Shown here one piece after another: positions 7,988 to 16,440 of a DNA stretch of 64,000 nt. Numbering within the stretch: the first letter of the stretch is position 1; every line of letters begins with the position of its first letter. The stretch is taken from NCBI RefSeq assembly GCF_000243255.1, contig NZ_CM001436.1, positions 532,077-596,076 of the forward strand, written 5' to 3'. Under the pieces are notes generated by a model. It saw nothing but the letters and a program-made list of their open reading frames with translations. It made no database searches and was not told where the DNA came from. The DNA is from Methanoplanus limicola DSM 2279. Its GTDB lineage: Archaea > Halobacteriota > Methanomicrobia > Methanomicrobiales > Methanomicrobiaceae. Both the position numbers and the translations under genes were made by a program.

Positions 7988-9439
7988 TTAAATCTCCATA
8001 TTCATTATTTCCGGTATTTTATCAATAATATCGGATGCTAAAAGTCCGTTTTGGTATAGCCCGGCGGCCTTCTCTCCTGCCGCCCCGTTTATCCACGCCG
8101 AAATGCACGCTGCATCAAAAGCACTCATACGGCTGAAGAGTGCACCTGTAAGACCGGCAAGGACATCCCCTGTGCCGCCTTTTGTCATAGCCGGAGAGCC
8201 GGTCCGGTTGAAACGGACAGACCCTCCGTCTGATATTACATCAGTTGCACCTTTAAGAAGTACTGTGAGCCTGCCATCTGCACTTCCGGCGAAATTCCGG
8301 ACTGACATCCCCCTGGCATAGAGATCCTTCGGGGGAAGACTTCCGGAAATTCTCTTAAATTCTCCAGAATGAGGAGTGATTATGGTTTCATTGCCAAATG
8401 GCAGAGGATAATTTAAGGCATCGGCATCAAAGACGACTTTTCTGAAATACGGCGCAATCTCCCGGATTACATCATGACTCTCATTCCCAAGCCCGCAGCC
8501 GCAGACAACGCAGTCGGAACTTTCGCCAAGGGAGATAAGTTCCTCCGTATGCTCCCCTGAAATTATCCCGCCGCTCAGAGGGCTGACAATCAGATCAGGG
8601 TAATGCATCATGCATGGTGTCGCAACACGGACTATATCGGCCCCGCCCCTTAAAGCGGAGAGAGCTGCAAGGTACGGCGCACCCTGGTACGGGCCGCCGC
8701 CGATTATCAGCACCTTCCCGCCCGCACCCTTATGTGAACCGCTCTTCTTCGCCGGAACCATAGTCAGATCGCCGGGACCTGTGTATATCTCGGCATCAAG
8801 CGGGATGCCTATATCCACAAACTCAGATTCAGGACTTTTGGGCAGGTGAAACCCGATTGTCCGGTCAGCATTAAACCCTTCAGTCGGAATATCGGCAGAG
8901 ATTTTAACTGCACCCACCGAATCCGCAAGCCTGACCATCGAGAGATAAGGTTCCACAAGACCCTTTCTGGCCCCCGTGCCAAGCATAGCATCGACAATAA
9001 CATCGGCTTTTGAAAAGAGTGACTCAGCCGCAATCAGGTCACCCGGGCATCTGATCCTGTGAACAGACACATCACAGTATAAAAGCGTCCTCAGGTTTGC
9101 CTCAGCATCAGGAGTCATATCTCCGAAACTGTAATACAGCAGATCCACATCGCAGACATTCTGAAGATATCGTGCGGCGACAAAACCGTCCCCGCCGTTG
9201 TTCCCGCTGCCGCACAGAATAAGAACCTTTTCGGGAGCATATTCCATAACAACCCCGGCAAGGCTCTTTCCGGCACTCTCCATCAGCTGAGAACCGGACA
9301 CACCAAGAGCCATCGCATTTTTATCAATCGCCCTCATTCTTCCGGGGGAGACGACTCCCGTCCGCCTGAAATCCCTTAAACTGCCGTTGCTGTGCAGATC
9401 TTCTATCGAATCACTTCCAGCCTCATCCTCTAAAACCAT
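7988..9439 (-). CDS. nnr: Bifunctional NAD(P)H-hydrate epimerase / dehydratase
   Basis: A 483-aa fusion. The N-terminal epimerase half contains VLILCGSGNNGGDGFVAARYL at about residues 72-92; the C-terminal ribokinase-like dehydratase half contains TPHSGEFKRISG and GTGDVLAGLTGAL near residue 440. Together they repair damaged NADHX/NADPHX: epimerisation of S/R forms and ADP-dependent dehydration. The start at 9439 is supported by GGAGTGCAGGT just upstream, though the first 30 residues are not conserved-looking and a start at residue 35 (MRAIDK) is possible. It faces the RecJ-like gene divergently across 144 bp. Confidence 0.94.
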   Translation of the reverse strand: MVLEDEAGSDSIEDLHSNGSLRDFRRTGVVSPGRMRAIDKNAMALGVSGSQLMESAGKSLAGVVMEYAPEKVLILCGSGNNGGDGFVAARYLQNVCDVDLLYYSFGDMTPDAEANLRTLLYCDVSVHRIRCPGDLIAAESLFSKADVIVDAMLGTGARKGLVEPYLSMVRLADSVGAVKISADIPTEGFNADRTIGFHLPKSPESEFVDIGIPLDAEIYTGPGDLTMVPAKKSGSHKGAGGKVLIIGGGPYQGAPYLAALSALRGGADIVRVATPCMMHYPDLIVSPLSGGIISGEHTEELISLGESSDCVVCGCGLGNESHDVIREIAPYFRKVVFDADALNYPLPFGNETIITPHSGEFKRISGSLPPKDLYARGMSVRNFAGSADGRLTVLLKGATDVISDGGSVRFNRTGSPAMTKGGTGDVLAGLTGALFSRMSAFDAACISAWINGAAGEKAAGLYQNGLLASDIIDKIPEIMNMEI

Positions 9440-9583
9440 ACCTGCACTCCAAAAGTATCATAAAAAAATTCAATGAAAATATGACGATAAACACCATAAA
9501 ATCAGATCATCATCACCTTCTCCGGACCGCCATTATTACTCCATCACAACCATTTTTCCGCCATCCTCACCAACCATTATACA

Positions 9584-10984
9584 ATGGGTCTATACAGGGA
9601 TGCACAGGAAGCGGCAGAAAAAATAAAAGAGGCTGAATCAGCCACAATAATATCACATATAGACGCTGACGGCATTGCAAGCGAGGCTGTGATGCGCCAG
9701 GCGATATCACGCGAAGCCATTGATGTCAAATCAGTATTTGTAAGGCAGCTCGAACCGCTTACGATGAAGCATGTGCCCGAAGACGACAGCCTGAAGATCT
9801 TCATCGATCTCGGCGCAGGGCAGCAGAACCTCCTTGAAGAGAGAGGCCTGTCAGAAAATGAAGTGATAATCATCGACCACCACATATCACAGGATACGGA
9901 TACACCGTACTTCCAGGTCAACGGCTTAAATTACGGCTATGAAAAGCTCTCAGCCGCCGGAATAGGTTACTTCGTCGCAAAGAAGATAGACGACAGCAAT
10001 ACAGATCTTGCAAAGATTGCAGTAGTCGGCAATGTGGGCGATATGATGGCAAGGGAGCACTGCGGCCTCATCGGACCTGCAAGAGAAATTGTTGAAGACG
10101 GAGTAATGCACGGAAATATAATTGTTAAGGAAAATGAGCTTAACTGCTATGGGATATCCACAAGGCCGCTTCATTTCTGCCTGTCATACTCAGACGACCC
10201 GTATATCCCCGGCATCACCAACAATGCACGCGAGGCTGAAAACCTGCTCAGGTATGATGCAGGGATAGATATTAAGAAGAGAAACGGGAAATGGCTCGTC
10301 TGGGAGGACTTAAATCCGGAAGAGAAGCGAAGCATCATTTCAAGGCTTGCCCTGAGACTTTATAACGCCGGTGAACCGACAGACAGGCTGATGGCCGAGC
10401 ATTACATATTCCCGGACGAGTTCAGATATTCTCCGCTCAGAAACGCCTCTGAGTTTGCGACCATGCTAAACGCCTGCGGAAGGTGGATAAAACCAAAGAC
10501 CGGCAGTGCAGTATGCTGCGGTGACCGGGGAGAAGCCTACAGGGAGAGCGAGTACATGCTCAGGCACCACAGGAAGATAATCCGTGAGATGATGGAGTAT
10601 ATCATTGACAACGGAGTCACTGAACTCTCGCACCTCCAGTACCTCCATGTCGAGGACAAATTTCCGGATACGATAGTCGGCATAGGCGCAGGAATGGCAC
10701 TTTCAAAACTTAACTGGCGCCTTCCGATAATGATTCTCTGCTACCTCAGGGACGAAAATGAGGAGGGGAAGGATTATGACGATGTCGTGAAGGTGTCCAT
10801 GCGCACCAATGAGAGGATGGTCAGGGAAGGGGTCGATCTCCAGGCAGCACTCCAGATCGCATCAGAGAAAGTCGGCGGCGGAGGCGGAGGGCATAAAATA
10901 GCTGCCGGCGCATATATACCAAGAAGTGCAGAAGGGGAATTTGCAGAAAATGTCAATAGAATCCTCAGAGAACAGTCATCTTAA
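9584..10984 (+). CDS. DHH-family phosphoesterase (archaeal RecJ-like nuclease)
   Basis: A 466-aa protein with motif I SHIDADGIASE (Asp27, Asp29), motif III IIIDHHISQ at about residues 95-103, and the C-terminal DHHA1 glycine-rich motif VGGGGGGHKIAAGA near residue 430. The combination is that of archaeal RecJ-like exonucleases, including the GINS-associated nuclease group, which degrade single-stranded DNA or RNA with Mn2+. Its first ATG, at 9584, begins immediately at the conserved N-terminal helix. It overlaps the PUA gene by 35 bp, and NAC and trmI follow, so it probably heads an informational operon. Confidence 0.9.
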   Translation: MGLYRDAQEAAEKIKEAESATIISHIDADGIASEAVMRQAISREAIDVKSVFVRQLEPLTMKHVPEDDSLKIFIDLGAGQQNLLEERGLSENEVIIIDHHISQDTDTPYFQVNGLNYGYEKLSAAGIGYFVAKKIDDSNTDLAKIAVVGNVGDMMAREHCGLIGPAREIVEDGVMHGNIIVKENELNCYGISTRPLHFCLSYSDDPYIPGITNNAREAENLLRYDAGIDIKKRNGKWLVWEDLNPEEKRSIISRLALRLYNAGEPTDRLMAEHYIFPDEFRYSPLRNASEFATMLNACGRWIKPKTGSAVCCGDRGEAYRESEYMLRHHRKIIREMMEYIIDNGVTELSHLQYLHVEDKFPDTIVGIGAGMALSKLNWRLPIMILCYLRDENEEGKDYDDVVKVSMRTNERMVREGVDLQAALQIASEKVGGGGGGHKIAAGAYIPRSAEGEFAENVNRILREQSS

Positions 10985-11423
10985 AAGGGCAAGAACAATC
11001 GCCTCATTCCAGTTCGGACGGGGCGCAGGAGAAGCGCTTTTTCCTGATGAATGCACATTTAAGCTTTCATCAACGAAGAGGATACGCTACGTAATGCTGA
11101 ATAAAGAGAGGCTTGCCACGGTCAGGGCCGGAGACGGCAGGCTGACTCTGAGCAGGGAAGGAGCAAAGAGGCTGTACAGCTTTCTTGATGCACCTTCATG
11201 CAGGGTAACTGTCCTCACAGAAATTGAGGAGTTCATCATTAAAGGCAAAAATGCAATGGCAAAGCATGTGATCTCTGCCGATCCCGGCATACGGTCCGGA
11301 GATGAAGTGCTCGTCTGCAATGAGGAAGGTCAGTTCCTCGGCACAGGTAGCGCAATACTCTGCGGAAAAGAGATGGCTGCATTCAACTACGGCGTTGCCG
11401 TACAGATAAGAAAAGGAAACTGA
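10950..11423 (+). CDS. PUA domain protein
   Basis: A 157-aa protein from the ATG at 10950; an in-frame ATG at 10926 lies deeper inside the RecJ-like gene and adds only eight residues. The C-terminal half (about residues 80-157) is a PUA domain: GKNAMAKHVISADPGIRSGDEVLVCNEEGQFLGTG is the usual PUA strand-turn pattern seen in archaeosine transglycosylases and pseudouridine synthases. No catalytic domain is present, so it is probably an RNA-binding accessory protein. The N-terminal half is not recognised. The NAC gene follows after 5 bp. Confidence 0.8.
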   Translation: MSIESSENSHLKRARTIASFQFGRGAGEALFPDECTFKLSSTKRIRYVMLNKERLATVRAGDGRLTLSREGAKRLYSFLDAPSCRVTVLTEIEEFIIKGKNAMAKHVISADPGIRSGDEVLVCNEEGQFLGTGSAILCGKEMAAFNYGVAVQIRKGN

Positions 11424-11428
11424 TTATT

Positions 11429-11764
11429 ATGATACCAGGTGTAAATCCAAGACAGATGAAGGCAATGATGAAGAAACTCGGCATGAAATCCGAAGATATT
11501 GAAGGTGTCGAGAAGGTTGTCATATACACAAAATCAGGCAATTACGTCTTTGACAATGCTGAGATCGTTGCAACAACAATGCAGGGTATGACAACATACC
11601 AGATCAACGGCGAGCCAAGGTTTGAAGAGGGCGAGGCTGAAATTCCGGACGAGGACATCGCACTTGTAAGCGAACAGGCACAGGTTAGCAGAGAGGAAGC
11701 TAAAGAGGCCTTAAAAGCAGCAGGCGGCGACATCGCCGAGGCAATAATCAAACTCTCAGAATAA
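11429..11764 (+). CDS. nac: Nascent polypeptide-associated complex protein
   Basis: A 111-aa protein with N-terminal NPRQMKAMMKKLGMKSEDIEGVEKVVI (NAC domain start), a beta-barrel core to about residue 65, and a C-terminal UBA domain (IALVSEQAQVSREEAKEALKAAGGDIAEAIIKL). Archaeal NAC forms a homodimer at the ribosome exit tunnel and contacts emerging chains. Typical length. It stands 5 bp after the PUA gene and 19 bp before trmI. Confidence 0.96.
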   Translation: MIPGVNPRQMKAMMKKLGMKSEDIEGVEKVVIYTKSGNYVFDNAEIVATTMQGMTTYQINGEPRFEEGEAEIPDEDIALVSEQAQVSREEAKEALKAAGGDIAEAIIKLSE

Positions 11765-11783
11765 GGCGCCGATATAACATTAA

Positions 11784-12509
11784 ATGATAGAAGAAAACGA
11801 CCGCATACTTCTATGCGGGAGAAAAAGAGAGTACTTCGTCACCGCAGGAGAGGGCAGGTTTTCAACAGACAAGGGAATTCTGGAGCTTTCAGAACTTGTC
11901 GGAAAAAATGCAGGAGATGAGATAAAGACACATCTCGGTGACCCCTTCAGGATTAAGATCCCGCGTCCGACCGACTTCTTCTCTTATGCAAAACGGACAG
12001 GCGCCCCAATGCTTCCAAAAGACATCGGGCTTGTCATTGCATATACCGGAATGAACCATAAGGACAGGGTGCTTGATGCCGGAACGGGAAGTGCAATTGC
12101 AGCCATCTACTTTGGCGGAATTGCAGAGAGCGTCGTTACATGGGAGCAGAGAGAGGAGTTCGCCTCCGTATGCAGGAAGAACATAAACGATGCAGGACTT
12201 TGCAATGTCGAGGTCAAAACCGGAGATGTGCTTGAGGAGAAAGGAGTTTTTGACATAGTTCATCATGACCTCACCATAACTCCGGAGCATATCGTCCATG
12301 CCTTTGAATGTTTAAAACCGGGCGGGTACCTTGCAGCATATACACCGTTTCTTGAGCATACATTCACAGTGATTGATACAGCAGAAGATCTCTTCACGGA
12401 AGTTGTATGCCACGAGACGATAGGGCGCGAACTTACACGGACAAAGAGAGGCACAAGACCGTCAACAAGGGTCTGCCATTCCGGCTACATCACAGTCTGC
12501 CGGAAGTAA
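11784..12509 (+). CDS. trmI: tRNA (adenine-N1)-methyltransferase TrmI (A57/A58)
   Basis: A 241-aa protein with an N-terminal small beta domain and a Rossmann methyltransferase domain. The SAM-binding motif VLDAGTGSAIAAIYF starts near residue 97; TWEQREEFASVC (motif II acidic residue) and HHDLTITPEHIVHAFECLKPGG follow. Family members methylate N1 of A57 and/or A58 in the T-loop of tRNA as homotetramers. Start at 11784 is 19 bp after nac, in the same operon. Confidence 0.9.
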   Translation: MIEENDRILLCGRKREYFVTAGEGRFSTDKGILELSELVGKNAGDEIKTHLGDPFRIKIPRPTDFFSYAKRTGAPMLPKDIGLVIAYTGMNHKDRVLDAGTGSAIAAIYFGGIAESVVTWEQREEFASVCRKNINDAGLCNVEVKTGDVLEEKGVFDIVHHDLTITPEHIVHAFECLKPGGYLAAYTPFLEHTFTVIDTAEDLFTEVVCHETIGRELTRTKRGTRPSTRVCHSGYITVCRK

Positions 12510-12678
12510 ATTTACTTTTTTTAAGCGATTCAAAGAACTTTCCCGCCATTATCTGATAAAATGGCCAGGAATATCTGCCGGTTATTCCGCAGTTGCCGAT
12601 TCCCGTGATCTCAGGATATGGCGGTTTGATTGAGAACAATATTTACCCGATGGGGTTTTACGAATAACTGAAAGGCGC

Positions 12679-13575
12679 ATGCATCACATAATCTCAATCA
12701 AGGATTTTGGAAGGGAGGAGATAGACTCCCTTCTGGACAAAGCGGAAGAGATCCGGAATAAGGGTATATATAAGAGAACCCTTGAAGGAAAAATTGCCGC
12801 AATGCTGTTTTTTGAACCGAGCACAAGAACAAGGATGTCCTTCACATCGGCTTTAAACCGGTTGGGCGGGGTCGCAATAACGGTTGACAGCGTTGAGGGA
12901 AGTTCGATATCAAAGGGTGAGACGCTCTCCGATACAATAAGGGTTGTCAGCAGTTATGTTGATGTGATTATCCTCAGGCATCCAAAAGAAGGTGCGGCCA
13001 GGATGGCATCTGAGTTCTCATCCGTCCCCGTAATCAATGCAGGGGACGGTGCAGGCCAGCACCCCTCACAGACTCTTTTAGACCTCTATACAATCAGGGA
13101 GAATATGCCGCTTGACGGTATTGATGTCGGCCTTCTCGGGGACTTAAGATACGGACGAACGGCTCATTCACTCGCCTGTGCACTCACAAATTACGATGCC
13201 GTCCTGCATACTATAGCACCCCCCGGACTTGAGATGCCCGATAGCCTGATGAACGACCTGAGAGAGAAGGGACTTGAGATCATTGAGCACGAGAACCTTG
13301 AATCTGCGGTTAAGGAGCTTGATGTCCTCTATGCCACACGGATACAGCGTGAGAGATTCCCGGACTCGGCAAGTTTTTCAAGTATTGCAAATTCATACAG
13401 GATTACTCCGGAAATTCTTGAGGGTGTGAGAGACAGTCTGATCCTGATGCACCCACTCCCCCGTGCAGGCGAGATAGACCCTGCGGTTGACAGCCTCCCT
13501 TATGCAAAATATTTCAGGCAGGCCGAGAACGGGATTCCGGTAAGGATGGCCATGCTCGAGGAGACGATATTATGA
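12679..13575 (+). CDS. pyrB: Aspartate carbamoyltransferase catalytic subunit
   Basis: A 298-aa protein with the carbamoyl-phosphate loop FFEPSTRTRMSF (STRTR at residues 48-52), QHPSQTLLDLYTI near residue 130, and LMHPLPRAGEID near residue 258. It condenses carbamoyl phosphate with aspartate in pyrimidine synthesis. It overlaps pyrI by 4 bp. A 169-bp non-coding stretch upstream probably holds the promoter; I see no clear attenuator. Confidence 0.97.
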   Translation: MHHIISIKDFGREEIDSLLDKAEEIRNKGIYKRTLEGKIAAMLFFEPSTRTRMSFTSALNRLGGVAITVDSVEGSSISKGETLSDTIRVVSSYVDVIILRHPKEGAARMASEFSSVPVINAGDGAGQHPSQTLLDLYTIRENMPLDGIDVGLLGDLRYGRTAHSLACALTNYDAVLHTIAPPGLEMPDSLMNDLREKGLEIIEHENLESAVKELDVLYATRIQRERFPDSASFSSIANSYRITPEILEGVRDSLILMHPLPRAGEIDPAVDSLPYAKYFRQAENGIPVRMAMLEETIL

Positions 13576-14039
13576 GCGAAAAAGCGCCTGAAGAAGGCCT
13601 TATGATAAGTCCGATCCGTAACGGAACTGTAATAGACCACATCTCTCCCGGAGAGGCGTTTCATGTACTAAGAATTCTTGGCATAACCGGCACAACAGAG
13701 GAATGCCTCTCCATTGCAACCAATGTGGAGAGCAGACTTTCGGGCTTAAAGGATATAGTCAAGATCTCAAACCGGGAACTTAAGAAGGAAGAGGTTGACA
13801 GAATTGCACTTATTGCGCCAAAAGCTACAATAAATATTATAAGAGATTTCGGAGTTGCTGAGAAACTTACCGTACAGATTCCAAAAAGGCTTACAGGCGT
13901 TATAAAATGTCCAAATCCCGGATGTATCTCAAATTCAGACGAACCTATTTTAAGCAAGTTTAAGGTTGAGGGCGGAACTCTCAGATGCCACTACTGTGAC
14001 AATGTGATCACAAGGGATATTGCATATTATATTATTTAA
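13572..14039 (+). CDS. pyrI: Aspartate carbamoyltransferase regulatory subunit
   Basis: A 155-aa protein with an N-terminal effector-binding domain (RNGTVIDHISPGEAFHVLRIL at residues 17-37) and a C-terminal zinc domain with four cysteines in CPNPGC and CHYC near residues 116-146. It binds CTP/ATP and links PyrB trimers into the allosteric holoenzyme. It starts inside the pyrB stop (ATGA overlap). It extends about 15 residues further at the N-terminus than many homologues; the ATG at residue 11 is an alternative start. Confidence 0.96.
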   Translation: MSEKAPEEGLMISPIRNGTVIDHISPGEAFHVLRILGITGTTEECLSIATNVESRLSGLKDIVKISNRELKKEEVDRIALIAPKATINIIRDFGVAEKLTVQIPKRLTGVIKCPNPGCISNSDEPILSKFKVEGGTLRCHYCDNVITRDIAYYII

Positions 14040-14236
14040 TTTTACATATTTTTTATGAACCTGCAATACTCTTCAAACGCCGTTTTTCTTGTTACAACAT
14101 CCATATAACCATCAGATTCTATCCATTTCATCAGCTCTGCAGCGCGCAGCACTGCCCATGGATGAGTCATACCAAACGTAGGACTATATTCTATGGTCCC
14201 TTTGATGTAACGATTTACGATCATGGCAGCAGAAAG

Positions 14237-14256
14237 CCCACGACTTTAGTCGTGGG
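14237..14256. repeat. Left-end hairpin of the IS200/IS605 element
   Basis: A perfect 8-bp stem, CCCACGAC/GTCGTGGG, with a TTTA loop. It resembles the right-end hairpin and is the expected TnpA recognition structure. Confidence 0.85.
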
Positions 14257-14315
14257 ATGAATGCGTCTATATCACGACAATAACTATATATTCTTACCTC
14301 TAGATAATTATACTG

Positions 14316-14720
14316 TTGGCAAAAAAAGAACGCTGGACTCATGCGAATACCTGCGTATATAATATTGGGTATCATATTATTTGGTGTCCTAAATATAGGC
14401 GAAATGTCCTACAACCAGATGTTGCAGTAAGGTTGAAAGAGTTATTGCATGAAAAGGCATCTGATATTGATGTGATAATTGAAGTTATGGAAATCATGCC
14501 GGACCACCTACATTTATTTGTTAAAACAAAACCAACTGCAAGCCCACATTGGGTTATTCAGCAATTTAAAGGTTATACTTCAAGAATTTTAAGACAGGAG
14601 TTTAGCACATTGAGAACCCGTCTTCCAACATTATGGACCAGAAGTTATTATTGTGAGAGTTGTGGTCATATTTCAGACGAAATTGTAAAAAAATACATCG
14701 AAGATCAAAAAAAGAACTAA
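14316..14720 (+). CDS. tnpA: IS200/IS605 transposase TnpA (Y1 HUH)
   Basis: A 134-aa protein starting at TTG 14316. The HUH motif is HLHLF in EIMPDHLHLFVK at about residues 58-69, and the catalytic tyrosine lies in IVKKYIEDQ near residue 128. NTCVYNIGYHIIWCPKYRR at the N-terminus is the family start. TnpA excises and inserts single-stranded DNA as a dimer, using the hairpins at both ends and a short target on the left flank. Full length and without frameshift. tnpB begins 2 bp downstream. Confidence 0.95.
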   Translation: MAKKERWTHANTCVYNIGYHIIWCPKYRRNVLQPDVAVRLKELLHEKASDIDVIIEVMEIMPDHLHLFVKTKPTASPHWVIQQFKGYTSRILRQEFSTLRTRLPTLWTRSYYCESCGHISDEIVKKYIEDQKKN

Positions 14721-14722
14721 TT

Positions 14723-15766
14723 ATGATTCTGACCTATAAAATCCGTCACAATCAGGACTTCACTGAAGACCTAAAAAAAGCCTTTAAAGTAGCGGAGTTT
14801 GCAGTCAGGAATCCAAAGTGCAGGTCTTCTAAAGCAGTTAAAGATATTGGATTAAAATCAGCAATATCTAACCAAATATTGCGGAAATATGGTAACCAGA
14901 AAAAGATTAAACGAGTACATAATGTAAATTTAGTTATTCCAAATCAATCAATCAGAGTCGATAAAGATAATCGGATTATCAAAATAGTTCCATTAAAATT
15001 AACATTGAATTATCAATTCCCTGATTTTGAGAAAATAAATCAAATTGAAATTGATAAAGAGTTTGCTTATATATCGTGCACCGTCAAAGAAGAGTCCGAG
15101 ATGATACCCTCTGCATTTATAGGGGTTGATCGGAACACTACGGGCCATATTGCTGTATTGGCAAATCCAGATACTGGAAAAATTGAAAAGCTTGGTAAAA
15201 AAGCACTTCATATCCACAATAAATATTCTGCAATTCGTAAACGACTTCAAAGACAGGGAAAATTCAGACAATTGAAGAAGATAAAGGATAAAGAATCCCG
15301 AATTGTCAAAGATTTAAACCATAAAATAAGTCGCAGGATTGTTAATATTGCTAAAGAACAAAATGCAGGTCTTGTATTTGAAGATTTAAAAGGGATTCGT
15401 AACTCCCGGAAACAGAGTAAATCGTTTAAATACGCCTTGAACAGTTGGTCATTTTATCAACTACAGTTATTTGTAGAATATAAGGCTAAGCTGCTTGGCG
15501 TTCCGGTGTATTATATAGATCCTGCATATACATCTCAAAACTGTTCAATTTGTGGTAAAATAGGAATTCGTAACGGAAAAGAGTTTAAGTGTCCACATTG
15601 TGGCCACGTTGATCATGCTGATGTAAATGCTGCATTCAACATAGCAAATCGTCAAAAAAGCATGGTTGATCGTGTACAGAAAGAGATGTACACGATGGGA
15701 GCACTGATACCCCACGACGCAATGTTTGAAGAATGTCAAACAACGTCAGAACCCCACGTGCTTTAG
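14723..15766 (+). CDS. tnpB: TnpB, RNA-guided nuclease of the IS605 element
   Basis: A 347-aa protein from ATG 14723, which follows the tnpA stop; an in-frame extension to 14660 overlaps tnpA and lacks conservation. RuvC motif I is FIGVDRNTTGHIAV, motif II is GLVFEDLKGI, the zinc ribbon has CSICGK and CPHCGH, and motif III is DHADVNAAFNIA. All catalytic acidic residues are present. TnpB proteins cut DNA next to a TAM, guided by an RNA from the right end of the element. It is compact, at the small end of the family. The stop codon (15764-15766) lies in the loop of the right-end hairpin. Confidence 0.94.
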   Translation: MILTYKIRHNQDFTEDLKKAFKVAEFAVRNPKCRSSKAVKDIGLKSAISNQILRKYGNQKKIKRVHNVNLVIPNQSIRVDKDNRIIKIVPLKLTLNYQFPDFEKINQIEIDKEFAYISCTVKEESEMIPSAFIGVDRNTTGHIAVLANPDTGKIEKLGKKALHIHNKYSAIRKRLQRQGKFRQLKKIKDKESRIVKDLNHKISRRIVNIAKEQNAGLVFEDLKGIRNSRKQSKSFKYALNSWSFYQLQLFVEYKAKLLGVPVYYIDPAYTSQNCSICGKIGIRNGKEFKCPHCGHVDHADVNAAFNIANRQKSMVDRVQKEMYTMGALIPHDAMFEECQTTSEPHVL

Positions 15767-15780
15767 CCGTGGGAGTATGT
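15600..15780 (+). ncRNA. Probable omega (reRNA) scaffold at the tnpB 3' end
   Basis: In characterised IS605 elements the guide RNA scaffold overlaps the 3' end of tnpB and runs to the right end, and the guide is the flanking DNA. Here that segment ends with the hairpin 15753-15773, and the guide would begin at 15781 with CAGTGTCTGG. The 5' limit is a guess; nothing in the sequence fixes it. Confidence 0.35.
15753..15773. repeat. Right-end hairpin of the IS200/IS605 element
   Basis: CCCACG and CGTGGG form a stem with an inner GC/GC pair, one bulged T and a TTTA loop; it is a near copy of the left-end hairpin. It contains the tnpB stop codon. Confidence 0.85.
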
Positions 15781-16230
15781 CAGTGTCTGGTAATCATAAT
15801 CTTTAAAATCCCTTGCCTGCCGGATAAAATCACGGGGATCAATCTGATCTTTCTGTGAGACCGGGATCCCGTCAAGCTTCATAGATGCTCCTGCGGCAGT
15901 CATTATGTCCTGACAGGCAAGAAGCCCCGCACGATCTGCTGTGAATTCACTCATGCGTGACCAGTAGAGCAGGGCAACCTGAGCAGTAGTAGTGATAAGA
16001 GAACCAATCCCAAGCGTTACGTCACTGAAAACACCTCCCATCAGCATCAGGATTTTAGCAGTCTGCCGGTAGAGCATATGGCAGCTCCTGGCGTGTCCCA
16101 TCTCATGACCGATGATGAAGAGAAGTTGGCACAGTCGGAGCTTTTAGTGATACATAAGCGGGAGACTGATTTTTCAGACAGTTCCACTCCATCAAAACTA
16201 TTATTACCCTTTATATATCCATATGTTAGT

Positions 16231-16440
16231 ATGTCATCCATAACAGTAAGTCTTTCAGAAGAAGCATATGGCAGGCTTAATAAATGGAAAAAAACTGAGG
16301 ATGAGAGCTATTCAAGTATTATTCTACGATTAATCCCGGAAGTCAGAACATCAGAGGAATTTCGTAAGGCCCTTGACAGAATAGGTTCTATTTCCGATGA
16401 AGATGCTGATATAATGGCAAAGAGCGTAGATGAGGATTAA
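16231..16440 (+). CDS. vapB: VapB-type antitoxin (COG1753-like)
   Basis: A 69-aa protein from ATG 16231. It begins SSITVSLSEEAYGRLNKWKK, then EDESYSSIILRLI, the pattern of the archaeal PF02697 VapB family with a short DNA-binding N-terminal part and an acidic C-terminus (SDEDADIMAKSVDED) that should wrap the toxin. A longer open frame upstream is only the antisense of the M48 remnant. A TATA box, TTTATATATCC at 16210-16220, lies 10-20 nt upstream, so the transcript is almost leaderless. The stop is followed at once by vapC. VapB should also repress this promoter. Confidence 0.85.
   Translation: MSSITVSLSEEAYGRLNKWKKTEDESYSSIILRLIPEVRTSEEFRKALDRIGSISDEDADIMAKSVDED

Larger units (their letters stand above)
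14219..15780 (+). mobile_element. IS200/IS605-family element (tnpA + tnpB), 1562 bp
   Basis: The element carries Y1 transposase tnpA and tnpB head to tail, and subterminal hairpins at both ends (14237-14256 and 15753-15773) instead of inverted terminal repeats. The boundaries are inferred: the left flank ends in TTTAC, a target type used by IS200/IS605 elements, and deleting exactly 14219-15780 restores the M48 reading frame with no target duplication, as expected for single-strand peel-and-paste transposition. Both ORFs keep their catalytic motifs, so it could be active. The A/T-rich codon use of tnpB differs from the neighbouring pyrBI genes. Confidence 0.88.
14042..16143 (-). pseudogene. 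M48-family zinc metallopeptidase, truncated and split by an insertion element
   Basis: Two minus-strand pieces belong to one gene. The upstream piece (about 16143 to 15781) has LLFIIGHEMGHARSC with the HExxH zinc motif and SEFTADRAGLLA with the third ligand Glu. The downstream piece (14218 to 14042) has MTHPWAVLRAAELMKWIE, the C-terminal M48 signature. Removing 14219-15780 joins them in frame (QTL|VNRYIKGT). The 5' part is also gone: an in-frame stop lies at 16144-16146, just before the catalytic helix, and the N-terminal membrane region is missing, with vapBC now upstream. Not expected to be functional. Family role would be membrane-linked proteolysis. Confidence 0.85.

Noticed and set aside
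14660-14722. Extended N-terminus of TnpB
   Set aside because: These 21 codons overlap the end of tnpA; the ATG at 14723 directly begins the conserved TnpB N-terminus.
16078-16230. Extended N-terminus of the VapB antitoxin
   Set aside because: This part is antisense to the M48 remnant, and the TATA box at 16210-16220 lies downstream of it.
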